Under the pieces are notes generated by a model. That model saw nothing but the letters and a program-made list of their open reading frames with translations, was not told the DNA's origin and did no database searches. From positions 1 through 54,810 of IMG/VR virus record IMGVR_UViG_3300045119_000359: 54,810 bases of DNA, one strand, 5' to 3'. Of this stretch, positions 6,887-15,657 are shown piece after piece (the first letter of the stretch is position 1; each line of letters begins with the position of its first letter). The translations under genes were made by a program, and so were the position numbers. Source of the DNA: a virus.

Positions 6887-9800
6887 TAGCCGCAGACCTC
6901 CCTTAGTTTGGTGACCCAATCCAGCGTTGCTGGCCCTTCACGGTCAGTCCTGATGCGCTTAAATTCGTTGTCCATGGTATTGTAAACGTCAGCATTGGAC
7001 TTCATGTAGTCAGTCTGGGTCTCTTTTGTCTTCTGAGCAATCCTGCGGGCTGCGCCTTCCTCGGTCACCATGGGATCCCTGCCGCGAATCTCCCTGAACC
7101 GCCGCATTAGCCCGGTGTAGGATGTGGCGGATGCCGGATCTAGCGGCGCGTAGCCATTGAGCACCGGCAGCGTCTCCCTGGCCACTGCATCCATTGGCCG
7201 GTAGGCATTGGAAAATTTCTCCTCGACATTCAATGCTTCGTTGAACCTTTTCAGGAGACCTTCATCCTTCGGGTGCTTGGTCAGCGCGTCACCAACCTGA
7301 TTGGTAATCGACTGGAGATCGTTCAGGTGCGCCCGGGCTATTCCCATGGACGAAGTGGTGACCTTTCCGGTTCTCTGGAAATCCCTGACCACCTGATTGG
7401 GATCACCGCCTTTGGCCAGCCAGTCCTTCCCCTTGGTCAGAGCTTCATCCCATCCAATGGGTTCCCGGGGTTTCTGGTCTTCTACTGTCCGAACGGGTTC
7501 TTCATCGTGCCCGTAATGCCGGGCGGCTTCGGCAGCTCCGGTAGCTGCGTCTTCGTTGCTGGCGGTGCCTTCAAGGATGTCACCGAGGGATCCAGCCTGC
7601 TGATCTGTCTCTCCAGCTCGTTCAGCGCCGGTTGGTCTTTGTCTTTGAAACCTGACATCTCCCTGTGCATAGAACGAAGATACACGCTTGCGAGGAACTT
7701 CTGTTTCGTCGGGTCGTTCGGGGCCAAGGGCCGCACTAGACTTAAAGCTCTCGGCACGATTTTTCGTATTGTAATCCTGGAGTCTTTCATTGATCTGGTT
7801 GAAGGTATCCCAATGTTCAGCATAGATGTTTCTGAGGGCTTGTAAAAACTTTTCCTGTGGCACGCCCTTGGCTACCCTTCGCGCCTCGTTAGTCCCTTCC
7901 TCCGTGGTAAACGGCTCACCCTCGGTGCGTTTGGCAACATGGGTGATTTCGTGGTTGAACAGGTAAAAGGTTTCCGCTGCTGCTGCCTCTGGGCTGGTTC
8001 TGGCATAATGCGACAGAGCACCGGGGTTGACCCAGATGGCCTTGAAAGGACTGACCGTGTTGAGACCACGATAGCTCTTGTCGTAGGAAACACCGCCGAA
8101 CCATCCGGTGTGATCGGTCTTGGCGAGGTCAGCGTATTTCTCGCCAACCGCCTTCCCGAATTCCCGCATGTACTTGATGAGCGCGTTCCCGATCTTGGTT
8201 TCAAACTCCGCCGCCCCGGGTATGTCATCGAACTTGGCGTCGGTGTTATTGTGCAGATACGGCTTGGTAGGATCGAGGTGGCTTACGTCCAGCTTGGTCT
8301 TTTCAAAATCGACTTCCCTTTCCGGCTTGAAAGAAGGCTTGATGTACTGCTCAGGCGTGGTCTCGGTTGATTCACCGCCGGTGTAATGCGTTACGATCCT
8401 GTCCTTGCCAATATCTACGCTGGTCACCTTCCTTGGAGTGTATGGCGCGATCTCCCGCTGGGATTTGGCGGCGGCATTGATCCTGTCCACCTGCTCTTTA
8501 GTCAGGCTCTTGGTAGGATCAATGTCAGGAAGCTGCTTGATGGTCTTGAACACATCCTGTGCCTCAAGTAACTGCTGCTCGACAGCCTGGTTCTTGAAGT
8601 ACTGGTACATGGAATCCACATCTTTCTTGATGGTGGATCGGAATCCCTCCCGCTGGTTGTTAAAGGGATAAGCCGGGTTGTCGCCTCTTACATTGGGCCT
8701 GACGTCCAGCGCGAAATTGTAGGGGATCTTGGCCTCCCCGTAGCCGTAAACATCATTGCCATAAATGTCGAACTGATGCAGCCCGGCTGAAAGGACGTTG
8801 AACTTCGGGTAGTCGGTCTTGAATTTCGGATCGACGTAAACGTTGATCTTACCCCATGAGAAATTGAAGGTGTTATCCTTCTGCCAGTCCTTCTGGTGAA
8901 CCCCGAGAGGAAGCGTTTCCCCGTTCTTAACCACCTCGACAGGTGCCAGCAGTGGCTTGTCCAGAAAGGCCGGGTACTTGTGAAAATCAATGGCATGCGT
9001 TTCGCCATTGTTGTCAATGTAGCTCTTGGGTATCTTCACGGTGACCGTTGTGCCGTTAGGCTCATTGGTCTGTTCCTTCAGGATTTTAATAGTGGCCTTC
9101 GATCCTTCCTCAAGTGTCTGGGCTATCTCGTCGCTGCTGACATCTACGGTGGATTTCAGTTTGTCTTTGACTGTTTCCAGTCTGATTCGCTCCGACCCGA
9201 GCTGGAATGCCATCTTTGCCGCGCCCAGGCCGCCGGAGGTGTTTTCCGGAGAGCCAGTCTTTTTGGTTCCACCGATCGTGAAGAACGCCTTGCGCACTGT
9301 CTCCGGGGTCATGCCGATTCCGGTGTCCTTTACGGTGATCGTCCTTTTGTCGGCATCGTAATCTATGTGGATTGTCTTGGGATTTTTCGCCGTCGAACCG
9401 GCTTCACGCGAAGCATCGAGGGCGTTTTGCAGCAGCTCCTTGGTGGTCACCTCCAGTATCGGCTTTTCGTACATCGACTTTCCGAGTAGCTGGACGATCT
9501 GCCTCTTGTTCATCCCCATCTGGATTTGATCTTCACCACTGGAGGAATGAATGAGCGTGCTCCCCTTGTCGGCAGCCGCCGCAAGATCCATGTCGAGTTG
9601 CTCCGGAGACTTCTCATACCCCGGGGCAGAGGATTTCATTGGAAGCTCAGATCCCGGGAGGTCAGGCCCGAACTCGCCCTCATGGGTGAGTGCCACCAGA
9701 TCGGGATGCATCGGCCAGTTCTGCCACCGTGCCAGTTCAGCCTTCAACTGTTCGATCTTCCTTTGAACCGCCACCGGGTCTTTGACATCCACTCCCAGAC

Positions 9801-12800
9801 GCGCTGCCAGCTTTGGGTTTCTGGCCGCGCCCTGTACCGCGGAAATCTGCTGCCGAAGGCCGCGCTGGATCTTCATGGCGCGAGCTGCCTGCTTCTCCAT
9901 CTGTCGCATGGCGGCGTCATCGAACCTGAACAGGTCTCCTGTCTCTGGATGCTCGGCGGCGCGACCCAGTGCCGCCTTCACCAGATTGGCTGCGAAATTG
10001 GCGGGCTTCCCTTCAAGGGATGACCTGATTCCTACCTGCTGCGCACCGGGGTTGCTCGGCGCTGCCTCCGCTATCTCCTGAGCCGCACTGTCGGTAATCC
10101 TGCCCGACTGGTGTAGCGCAAAAAGGTCTTCGCTGCCGTCTCGCGCAATTTGGAATCCGGCTTGGCCTTTTGCTCTCGCCAGAAGTCCTCTGGATTCGGC
10201 ATCTGCTTGGCTGAGTTCCGAGTGTTTGAAGTAGTTTGCATAATCTCCTACGCTCCCTTTCTCGTCTCTGATGTTTAGCTCGGCGTCAAGCCGCGCTGCT
10301 GCTGTCGCATCGAATCCATCAGACTCACGATGGATCTGCGATGGAATAGTGTCCTCTCCAGTTCGACGCGCCAGATCGAAGCGATGACGACCGGAAATCA
10401 GCTCCAGGTCGCCATTGTTACGCTGCCAGAGTTGAACCGGTGCTGTGCCTGTGCGCTCATATTTTCCGGCCAGCGGCTCAACAACTCCGCGCTCATTTGC
10501 ACCGGCCTTGAACTGCGGGACGTCTTTGGACAGGGTGATATTGTCCAGCGGGATCTCCATGGTAGGCTTGCCGGTAACCTGCGTGGTGGTTTCCGGAGGA
10601 GGACGCCGCGTTGGTGGCAATGGCAGCGGAAATACATCGCCACCAGCTTGCTGCTGTTGCTGCTGTTGTGGCTGCGCAAGCGCGTGAAGCGCGTTCTTAG
10701 GGACTTTAGGCGGCGGTTCCGGTGGAGGAAGCTCTCTCGTCTTTTCTGCGCTCGTTTTCGACGTCACTCTGGAGGTAGGCACGCTCCTCGTCGGAGATGG
10801 GATACTCGGGCCACCAGTTGAGGTCGTCGATGGCTCCGATTCCGGAGTTTGTGTCGATGTCGTCTCCGCTGGTTTCTCGGTTTCCGGAGTTACCGTCTGG
10901 GCCGGTGTTTCGTCCGTCCATCCCTTGAGTCGCTTCAGCTCCAAATCCGCTGCTTCGATCTCCTGCTTGCTCGCCTTCCATTCAGGCAGTTTACCAGTCC
11001 TCCGTGCTTTTACAATATCGGATACAGCACTCGCGGCGATGTCCGTGGCGTCACCTTCCGCCTTGTCAATCCGGCGCGGCTTCTTCTCCCCAGGAAGGGC
11101 TTCCCTGATGTCTCCGCCAACATAAACGCCCGGCATACTGGTCTTCAGGCTGGCATCCTGTGGAATTACCGGCCCCGGGATTGGGTTACCCTTTCGGTCG
11201 AAAGTCGGTCTTCTGGCAATTCCTTCCGGCATCCATCCGGTGTTCAGGCCAGTGGACAGGAAGTTTTCCAGATGCGCCACAGGAATGTCCACCACTTCTC
11301 CGGTAAGTTTCGATTTCCCATTGGCATCTGTTACTCTTTTCGCCACCTGCACAGTAACTCCACCAGTGGATGGATCTGGTGTTATTTTCTTGACCTCACC
11401 CTGCACAAACTCAACCCGGCCTTGTTTCTCGTAGGCTCTGAGCCTTTCCATTTGATCCGCGCTTGTCTCAGGGCCGAATGGACTTCGGGACAATGCGACG
11501 ACCTTTTTGGTTCCTTCCCGAAGTGCTCCAATGATTGCCTGAGTAGCACTGTTACCTGCGCCATTGGTCATCCCCACCTTTCCAGTAGAAAGGCGACTAA
11601 ACCGTTCGGCGTTTCCCCATCCGGAATGCTCAAATCCTGGTAGTTCTACTATCTTTGATCCGGTCAGGATGCCTACCCGCATGGCAGGTATTACTCCGTG
11701 GTGTTTTGTAATGATGTCCACTCCGCCGTCTGGTCGTGGCTTCAGATTAACCACCTCAACTCCTGTGCGAATCTCTGCTCCTCGATTTCGGGCTGTCAGG
11801 TAACGTGGACGAAAATAATCCCTGCCGGTAGTCCCTTCACCGGATGCCCCGGTGTTGATAATCTCCAGTGACCTCTTGGATTGGCCTCCGGTGCTTGTTT
11901 CCCTCTCCACTACAACAGTGTCAACGCCCTCGTAGGCAGCTTGAGCGGCAGCTTTTAATCCGCCTGCTCCTCCACCGATGATAACAAATTCCCGGGGCTT
12001 TCCTGATTCGTTGCGAATCTTATGTATGGCATCCCATGTGTTCCATAGGTCGGTCAGCACGCGGTCGTGCTCTATCGCAATGGTGCGCCGGTCTTCGCGT
12101 GCCTGTCGGGATTCACCCACCGGCTTCTTTTGTTTCAGGATATTGCCTGCCTGATTTCTCAGGTCGGCTGTCCGGGCCAGAAGCTCAGTAAGCCTTGGAT
12201 CATCCGATACCTGCTGGCCGGGTACGGCTGCGTCTGCCTTTCTTTTCGCCAGTTCCTGCGTGTATGCCATCCCTACAGGCGGCGCATTGGGATCGGCGTT
12301 CTGTGACTTGATGTACTCCTCAAGTTGAGGAGTGGTCATCTTGACTGGATCGGTTGTTACCGGCAGTCCACCAGGTTCCTGTTCCGGCTCAGTGGGTGTT
12401 TTAACAACCTCCTTCGCTGCCGCTGCCGCGTTCTGGAGAAAGTCGGAATCCAGCGTTGCTTTACTGGCAGTGGCCTCCTCGATCGTGTCAGTCAGATCTC
12501 CTACAGTGGCCGTGGGATTTCGTTCATCCACGACGGCGTATTGCTCGCCTCGTTTCTCGATGACGAACGGAGTCTCTCCCAGTGGCGACCCCTTGCCGTA
12601 TCCACCGGTTGCCGCGTACATCTCCTCGGCTCTCTTTACTTCTCCAGCCCGGGATGACTCAGGTGACGGCTCTAGTTCGGGCGGCGGTTCTTCACCGGAA
12701 ATGATTTTCCTGAGATGGGCTATCTCGTCCACCCTCTCCTGAATTTTCTCCTTTGGTATTCCATCTATTTTCGACAGAATGTTAATCTCGTTCTGTGCTT

Positions 12801-13650
12801 CCCCGATACGCCGCTGGAAACCCTCCATTTGATTTGGAGCTATCTGGACTGGCGGCTTGTCGATCGGCATGGCTTCAGTGCCCGGAGCTGGTATCGGTGC
12901 ACCGGGTAGTGGCTGTTCAACTCTTGCCGTTTCGGACACCACGCCGGGTGGAGAAAACTGCTCGGGCTTAAACGCTCCTGGCACTGGCGGGATTGCCGCG
13001 CCGGGTCGCGGCACTGCTCTTACGCCCGCAGGAAGAAACGGTTTCGCCATGGTGATCCCCATGATTGCATTGGCTACATCGCCTCCTACTGTCTCGACCT
13101 GCTCTGCAAGAGGCTTCTGACCAAAATTCTCGTAGCGGTAAGCCTCTGGATACATCTCCCTGTTGACCTGTTCCATCGGCTCGCCCTGAGCCAGTTTGTT
13201 TATGGCCTGACCGCTTTTGATAACTTCCTCGACTCCACCAACGACCGGGGTGGCAAACTCCGCCGCTCCACGCCATGATGTCGGCACAAAACCTGCCAGC
13301 ACCCTTCTCATGCCTTCGGCCACCTGATTTGCTTCCGGAGTGTTACGCCATAGATACTTGCCGGGATCTTGGGAAAACGGAGTTTCGGTTGTTCCGTAGA
13401 GCGACCGCGCCCTCTGGTTTACTTGAGCAAGGTATCCGGCTGCGCTGCCAAGTGCCTGATCCGTGGCTGGCTGGCTTGGAGGCGGTGTGGACGACTGAGC
13501 CGGAGCGGGTGTGCTTACCAGCTTTCCCCCAAGATCCGATAAATCAGAACCACCGCCACCGGGCGAAGGTGTGTTTACCGGAGTAGCTCCAAGATCGGAT
13601 AGATCAAGGGACGATGACGAGTCCTGGGTCACGTTGCTTGGCTTGGTCAA
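6886..13650 (-). CDS. Giant polyvalent virion protein (2254 aa) with TrxR-like, ParB, GHKL ATPase and zincin modules
   Basis: Modules in order: a Pro/Ser/Gly-rich N-terminus with a doubled DLSDLG motif (residues 17-41); a FAD/NAD-binding thioredoxin-reductase-like fold (about 553-880: VIIGGGAGGLKAA, STGGQ, then TNGAGNSATQA and MPGVYVGGD); a low-complexity linker with a seven-Gln run near 995; a ParB-like domain (about 1030-1107, ISGRHRFDLARRTG) with its usual helical extension; a GHKL/Hsp90-type ATPase (about 1375-1545: ELLQNALDA, DTGIGMT, SGGLGAAKMA); and a zincin-like HEITH motif at 1900-1904. Such mixtures define phage polyvalent proteins thought to enter the cell with the DNA. The only cysteine seen is residue 2253, so the reductase-like domain lacks a CxxC pair. 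The frame begins with TTG at 13650 (a GTG at 13632 is possible), overlapping the previous gene. Confidence 0.85.
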   Translation of the reverse strand: MTKPSNVTQDSSSSLDLSDLGATPVNTPSPGGGGSDLSDLGGKLVSTPAPAQSSTPPPSQPATDQALGSAAGYLAQVNQRARSLYGTTETPFSQDPGKYLWRNTPEANQVAEGMRRVLAGFVPTSWRGAAEFATPVVGGVEEVIKSGQAINKLAQGEPMEQVNREMYPEAYRYENFGQKPLAEQVETVGGDVANAIMGITMAKPFLPAGVRAVPRPGAAIPPVPGAFKPEQFSPPGVVSETARVEQPLPGAPIPAPGTEAMPIDKPPVQIAPNQMEGFQRRIGEAQNEINILSKIDGIPKEKIQERVDEIAHLRKIISGEEPPPELEPSPESSRAGEVKRAEEMYAATGGYGKGSPLGETPFVIEKRGEQYAVVDERNPTATVGDLTDTIEEATASKATLDSDFLQNAAAAAKEVVKTPTEPEQEPGGLPVTTDPVKMTTPQLEEYIKSQNADPNAPPVGMAYTQELAKRKADAAVPGQQVSDDPRLTELLARTADLRNQAGNILKQKKPVGESRQAREDRRTIAIEHDRVLTDLWNTWDAIHKIRNESGKPREFVIIGGGAGGLKAAAQAAYEGVDTVVVERETSTGGQSKRSLEIINTGASGEGTTGRDYFRPRYLTARNRGAEIRTGVEVVNLKPRPDGGVDIITKHHGVIPAMRVGILTGSKIVELPGFEHSGWGNAERFSRLSTGKVGMTNGAGNSATQAIIGALREGTKKVVALSRSPFGPETSADQMERLRAYEKQGRVEFVQGEVKKITPDPSTGGVTVQVAKRVTDANGKSKLTGEVVDIPVAHLENFLSTGLNTGWMPEGIARRPTFDRKGNPIPGPVIPQDASLKTSMPGVYVGGDIREALPGEKKPRRIDKAEGDATDIAASAVSDIVKARRTGKLPEWKASKQEIEAADLELKRLKGWTDETPAQTVTPETEKPAETTSTQTPESEPSTTSTGGPSIPSPTRSVPTSRVTSKTSAEKTRELPPPEPPPKVPKNALHALAQPQQQQQQQAGGDVFPLPLPPTRRPPPETTTQVTGKPTMEIPLDNITLSKDVPQFKAGANERGVVEPLAGKYERTGTAPVQLWQRNNGDLELISGRHRFDLARRTGEDTIPSQIHRESDGFDATAAARLDAELNIRDEKGSVGDYANYFKHSELSQADAESRGLLARAKGQAGFQIARDGSEDLFALHQSGRITDSAAQEIAEAAPSNPGAQQVGIRSSLEGKPANFAANLVKAALGRAAEHPETGDLFRFDDAAMRQMEKQAARAMKIQRGLRQQISAVQGAARNPKLAARLGVDVKDPVAVQRKIEQLKAELARWQNWPMHPDLVALTHEGEFGPDLPGSELPMKSSAPGYEKSPEQLDMDLAAAADKGSTLIHSSSGEDQIQMGMNKRQIVQLLGKSMYEKPILEVTTKELLQNALDASREAGSTAKNPKTIHIDYDADKRTITVKDTGIGMTPETVRKAFFTIGGTKKTGSPENTSGGLGAAKMAFQLGSERIRLETVKDKLKSTVDVSSDEIAQTLEEGSKATIKILKEQTNEPNGTTVTVKIPKSYIDNNGETHAIDFHKYPAFLDKPLLAPVEVVKNGETLPLGVHQKDWQKDNTFNFSWGKINVYVDPKFKTDYPKFNVLSAGLHQFDIYGNDVYGYGEAKIPYNFALDVRPNVRGDNPAYPFNNQREGFRSTIKKDVDSMYQYFKNQAVEQQLLEAQDVFKTIKQLPDIDPTKSLTKEQVDRINAAAKSQREIAPYTPRKVTSVDIGKDRIVTHYTGGESTETTPEQYIKPSFKPEREVDFEKTKLDVSHLDPTKPYLHNNTDAKFDDIPGAAEFETKIGNALIKYMREFGKAVGEKYADLAKTDHTGWFGGVSYDKSYRGLNTVSPFKAIWVNPGALSHYARTSPEAAAAETFYLFNHEITHVAKRTEGEPFTTEEGTNEARRVAKGVPQEKFLQALRNIYAEHWDTFNQINERLQDYNTKNRAESFKSSAALGPERPDETEVPRKRVSSFYAQGDVRFQRQRPTGAERAGETDQQAGSLGDILEGTASNEDAATGAAEAARHYGHDEEPVRTVEDQKPREPIGWDEALTKGKDWLAKGGDPNQVVRDFQRTGKVTTSSMGIARAHLNDLQSITNQVGDALTKHPKDEGLLKRFNEALNVEEKFSNAYRPMDAVARETLPVLNGYAPLDPASATSYTGLMRRFREIRGRDPMVTEEGAARRIAQKTKETQTDYMKSNADVYNTMDNEFKRIRTDREGPATLDWVTKLREVCG

Positions 13651-14605
13651 CCTGGTCTGGAGAAATTGCCCACTGCTTGCCGTCCGATGTCCTGACGTTC
13701 ACCGTGGTTCCTGATGGTGCGGGAATTGGAGCTATGGTCGATTTTTGTGCCTGAAGGTCTTGCCACTGCCTGTTCAGATCGACAAACGTCTGGGTAGGCA
13801 CCTTTCTGGGATTGGGAAGGATCTTTCCCGTGGCATCCCTTTGGTAAACCAGCTTGTATCCTGTCGGCTCAGGTGGTGTTGGTGCTGGGCCGAAACCCGG
13901 TATGTGCCATCCTTGAGGTTTGTACTCAGTCTTGAGCGTCGGGCTGTCCTGCTGGTAGTTCAGCACGGGATTCAGATCCGTGTTAGTTCGCGTGCCATAG
14001 AGCGTGTCGCTCATGGTGTGCATGAAGTCCTGCGTTTTCGCGCCAAGAGCTTTCTGCTTCAGGTTGATGGCGGCGGTCTCGTCCTTGTCCACCTGATTGG
14101 TGAAGTTGTTCAGGACGGATGGCGGAAGCTTTCCTGTCAGGGACGCTGCGCCATTGAGCATGAAGGTTCGGTATCCCGGGTCACCTGGGTTAAGACCTTT
14201 CGCTGCGGCCTGCGACTTGAGACCCAGCAGCGATGTTTGTCCCGACATCAGGTCGTCGTATTTCTGGTAGGCCAACTGGGAAACATCGGTCTGATGCTGG
14301 TAATCATTCTGCATCTTCTGGCGGGCTATGTCAGCCATGGTCATCTTGTAGTCGTTGCCCAGTTGCTGCTGGCCCATCCTCAGTGCAAACTCTTTTTCCT
14401 TGAGCTGGCTGTCGGCTTCCAGTTGAGAATTCCTAAGTGCCAATGCCTGCATTTTACCCTCAAACTCGTCCCTCTTGAGTTTCAGGCCGGTAGTGAGCGC
14501 CCATGCGTTCAGGAACTTTTCCGCCGGGTTACCCAGTGCGATGTTCTCATAGGGAATCCTGTCAGCAGCCGCCTGCTGCTGGTTTAATCCTGATGCGTCT
14601 GGCAT
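13604..14605 (-). CDS. Putative internal virion protein (333 aa)
   Basis: A 333-residue soluble protein. Residues about 25-110 are strongly helical and rich in Gln, Glu and Lys (MGQQQLGNDYKMTMADIARQ), likely a coiled coil. The middle is Asn/Thr-rich, and the C-terminus holds a Pro-rich stretch followed by VRTSDGKQWAISPDQ, resembling short repeats seen in ejected phage proteins. It sits between two other candidate internal proteins and overlaps the giant gene by 47 bases. No enzymatic motif is seen; the virion assignment comes from position. Confidence 0.6.
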   Translation of the reverse strand: MPDASGLNQQQAAADRIPYENIALGNPAEKFLNAWALTTGLKLKRDEFEGKMQALALRNSQLEADSQLKEKEFALRMGQQQLGNDYKMTMADIARQKMQNDYQHQTDVSQLAYQKYDDLMSGQTSLLGLKSQAAAKGLNPGDPGYRTFMLNGAASLTGKLPPSVLNNFTNQVDKDETAAINLKQKALGAKTQDFMHTMSDTLYGTRTNTDLNPVLNYQQDSPTLKTEYKPQGWHIPGFGPAPTPPEPTGYKLVYQRDATGKILPNPRKVPTQTFVDLNRQWQDLQAQKSTIAPIPAPSGTTVNVRTSDGKQWAISPDQVDQAKQRDPGLVIVP

Positions 14606-14614
14606 AATGACCTC

Positions 14615-15652
14615 CTAGAGTACTAAGTCTTCAAAACCGGCTCCGCCGGAAGGAACTTGGTTGAACAAAACCGGGTTACCGCTCGCACCACTCGGGTAAC
14701 CAGACCCAAACCCGGGGCCGAAACTTCCTCCGAACCCGAATGGATTGTAACCTGCGGATGGCTGGAACGAACTCCACATATCCACTCCTCCGGTTGGGCC
14801 GGTGCTGAGATTGTATGAAGTAGGATCGCCGGGCTGACCAAAGGGACTCATCGCACCGGCGTTGAATTCATCCGCGCCCTGAAAGGGAGCGCCACCGGCG
14901 TTGCCGCTGAACAGGTTTCCTGGCTGAATGGCCTGCTCACCGGCGTACTGGGAAGGGCTGTAACTCGGCGCTGTTCCGCCGCCACCCTTGCCACCTCCTC
15001 CATGAAGCCCGCCGAGGTAAGCACCAAGCAGGTTGATAATGGTGTCGCTCACGCCCTTGGCCACCGGGTTGGGAGCAGCGTTCAGGTTGTTCTGAAGCTG
15101 CTTGGTCTGCTGCTGGTAGAGCCTGTTCTGCATGGTTGCCCCGAACTGCTCCGATGGCGACACGAAGAACGAGGCCGGATTCATCACCAGACCGGAAGCG
15201 ATCTGCGCCCATCGCTGCGCGGCGTTTCCCGCAGTTTCCTGCAACTTTGATCCCTGGTTAATCATGTCCAGTGAAGTCAGCCCAAGGTTGCGTGCCGTGT
15301 TCGACATTCCCATGGCTCCGCTCATAAGCCCGGACTGGAGGTTCTGGAACGCGGAGCTTCTGGTGACCGAGTTGATGACGTCCTGCGGTATCTGGCCGCT
15401 CAGAAACTCGCTGGCGGTTCCCTGCATTTTCTTGGTGAGATCGCCACCCATGGCGAGGATGTCGGAAAACCCGGGGATGGATTTGTCCATGAACCCGAGC
15501 ATGTAATCGTAGTACTTGCCGCCGAGTTTTGATATGTCGCCAAAGGCAGCCAGGTTCTCCTTGAGCGCCTTGATCTGTTCTTCGCCCAGGTTGGTTGGAA
15601 TGTAGGGAGCTACGTCAGGGGTATCCCCGAAGACTTCTGTTAGCGGATTCAT
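14615..15652 (-). CDS. Putative internal virion protein with Gly-rich tail (345 aa)
   Basis: A 345-residue protein whose first half is helical (MQGTASEFLSGQIPQDVINS) and whose second half is strongly biased to Gly, Pro, Ser and Phe (GGGGKGGGG near residue 220, GFGGSFGPGFGSG near 310). The layout is typical of internal or ejected proteins of short-tailed phages, which are often helical, low in cysteine and divergent. It starts at ATG 15652 with GGAGG-like sequence absent, close behind the adaptor-like gene. No family is recognised. Confidence 0.6.
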   Translation of the reverse strand: MNPLTEVFGDTPDVAPYIPTNLGEEQIKALKENLAAFGDISKLGGKYYDYMLGFMDKSIPGFSDILAMGGDLTKKMQGTASEFLSGQIPQDVINSVTRSSAFQNLQSGLMSGAMGMSNTARNLGLTSLDMINQGSKLQETAGNAAQRWAQIASGLVMNPASFFVSPSEQFGATMQNRLYQQQTKQLQNNLNAAPNPVAKGVSDTIINLLGAYLGGLHGGGGKGGGGTAPSYSPSQYAGEQAIQPGNLFSGNAGGAPFQGADEFNAGAMSPFGQPGDPTSYNLSTGPTGGVDMWSSFQPSAGYNPFGFGGSFGPGFGSGYPSGASGNPVLFNQVPSGGAGFEDLVL

Positions 15653-15657
15653 AGTGG

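Noticed and set aside
10640-10690. Polyglutamine run as a disease-like or unstable repeat
   Set aside because: Seven Gln in a Pro/Gln linker of a large phage protein is ordinary low complexity.
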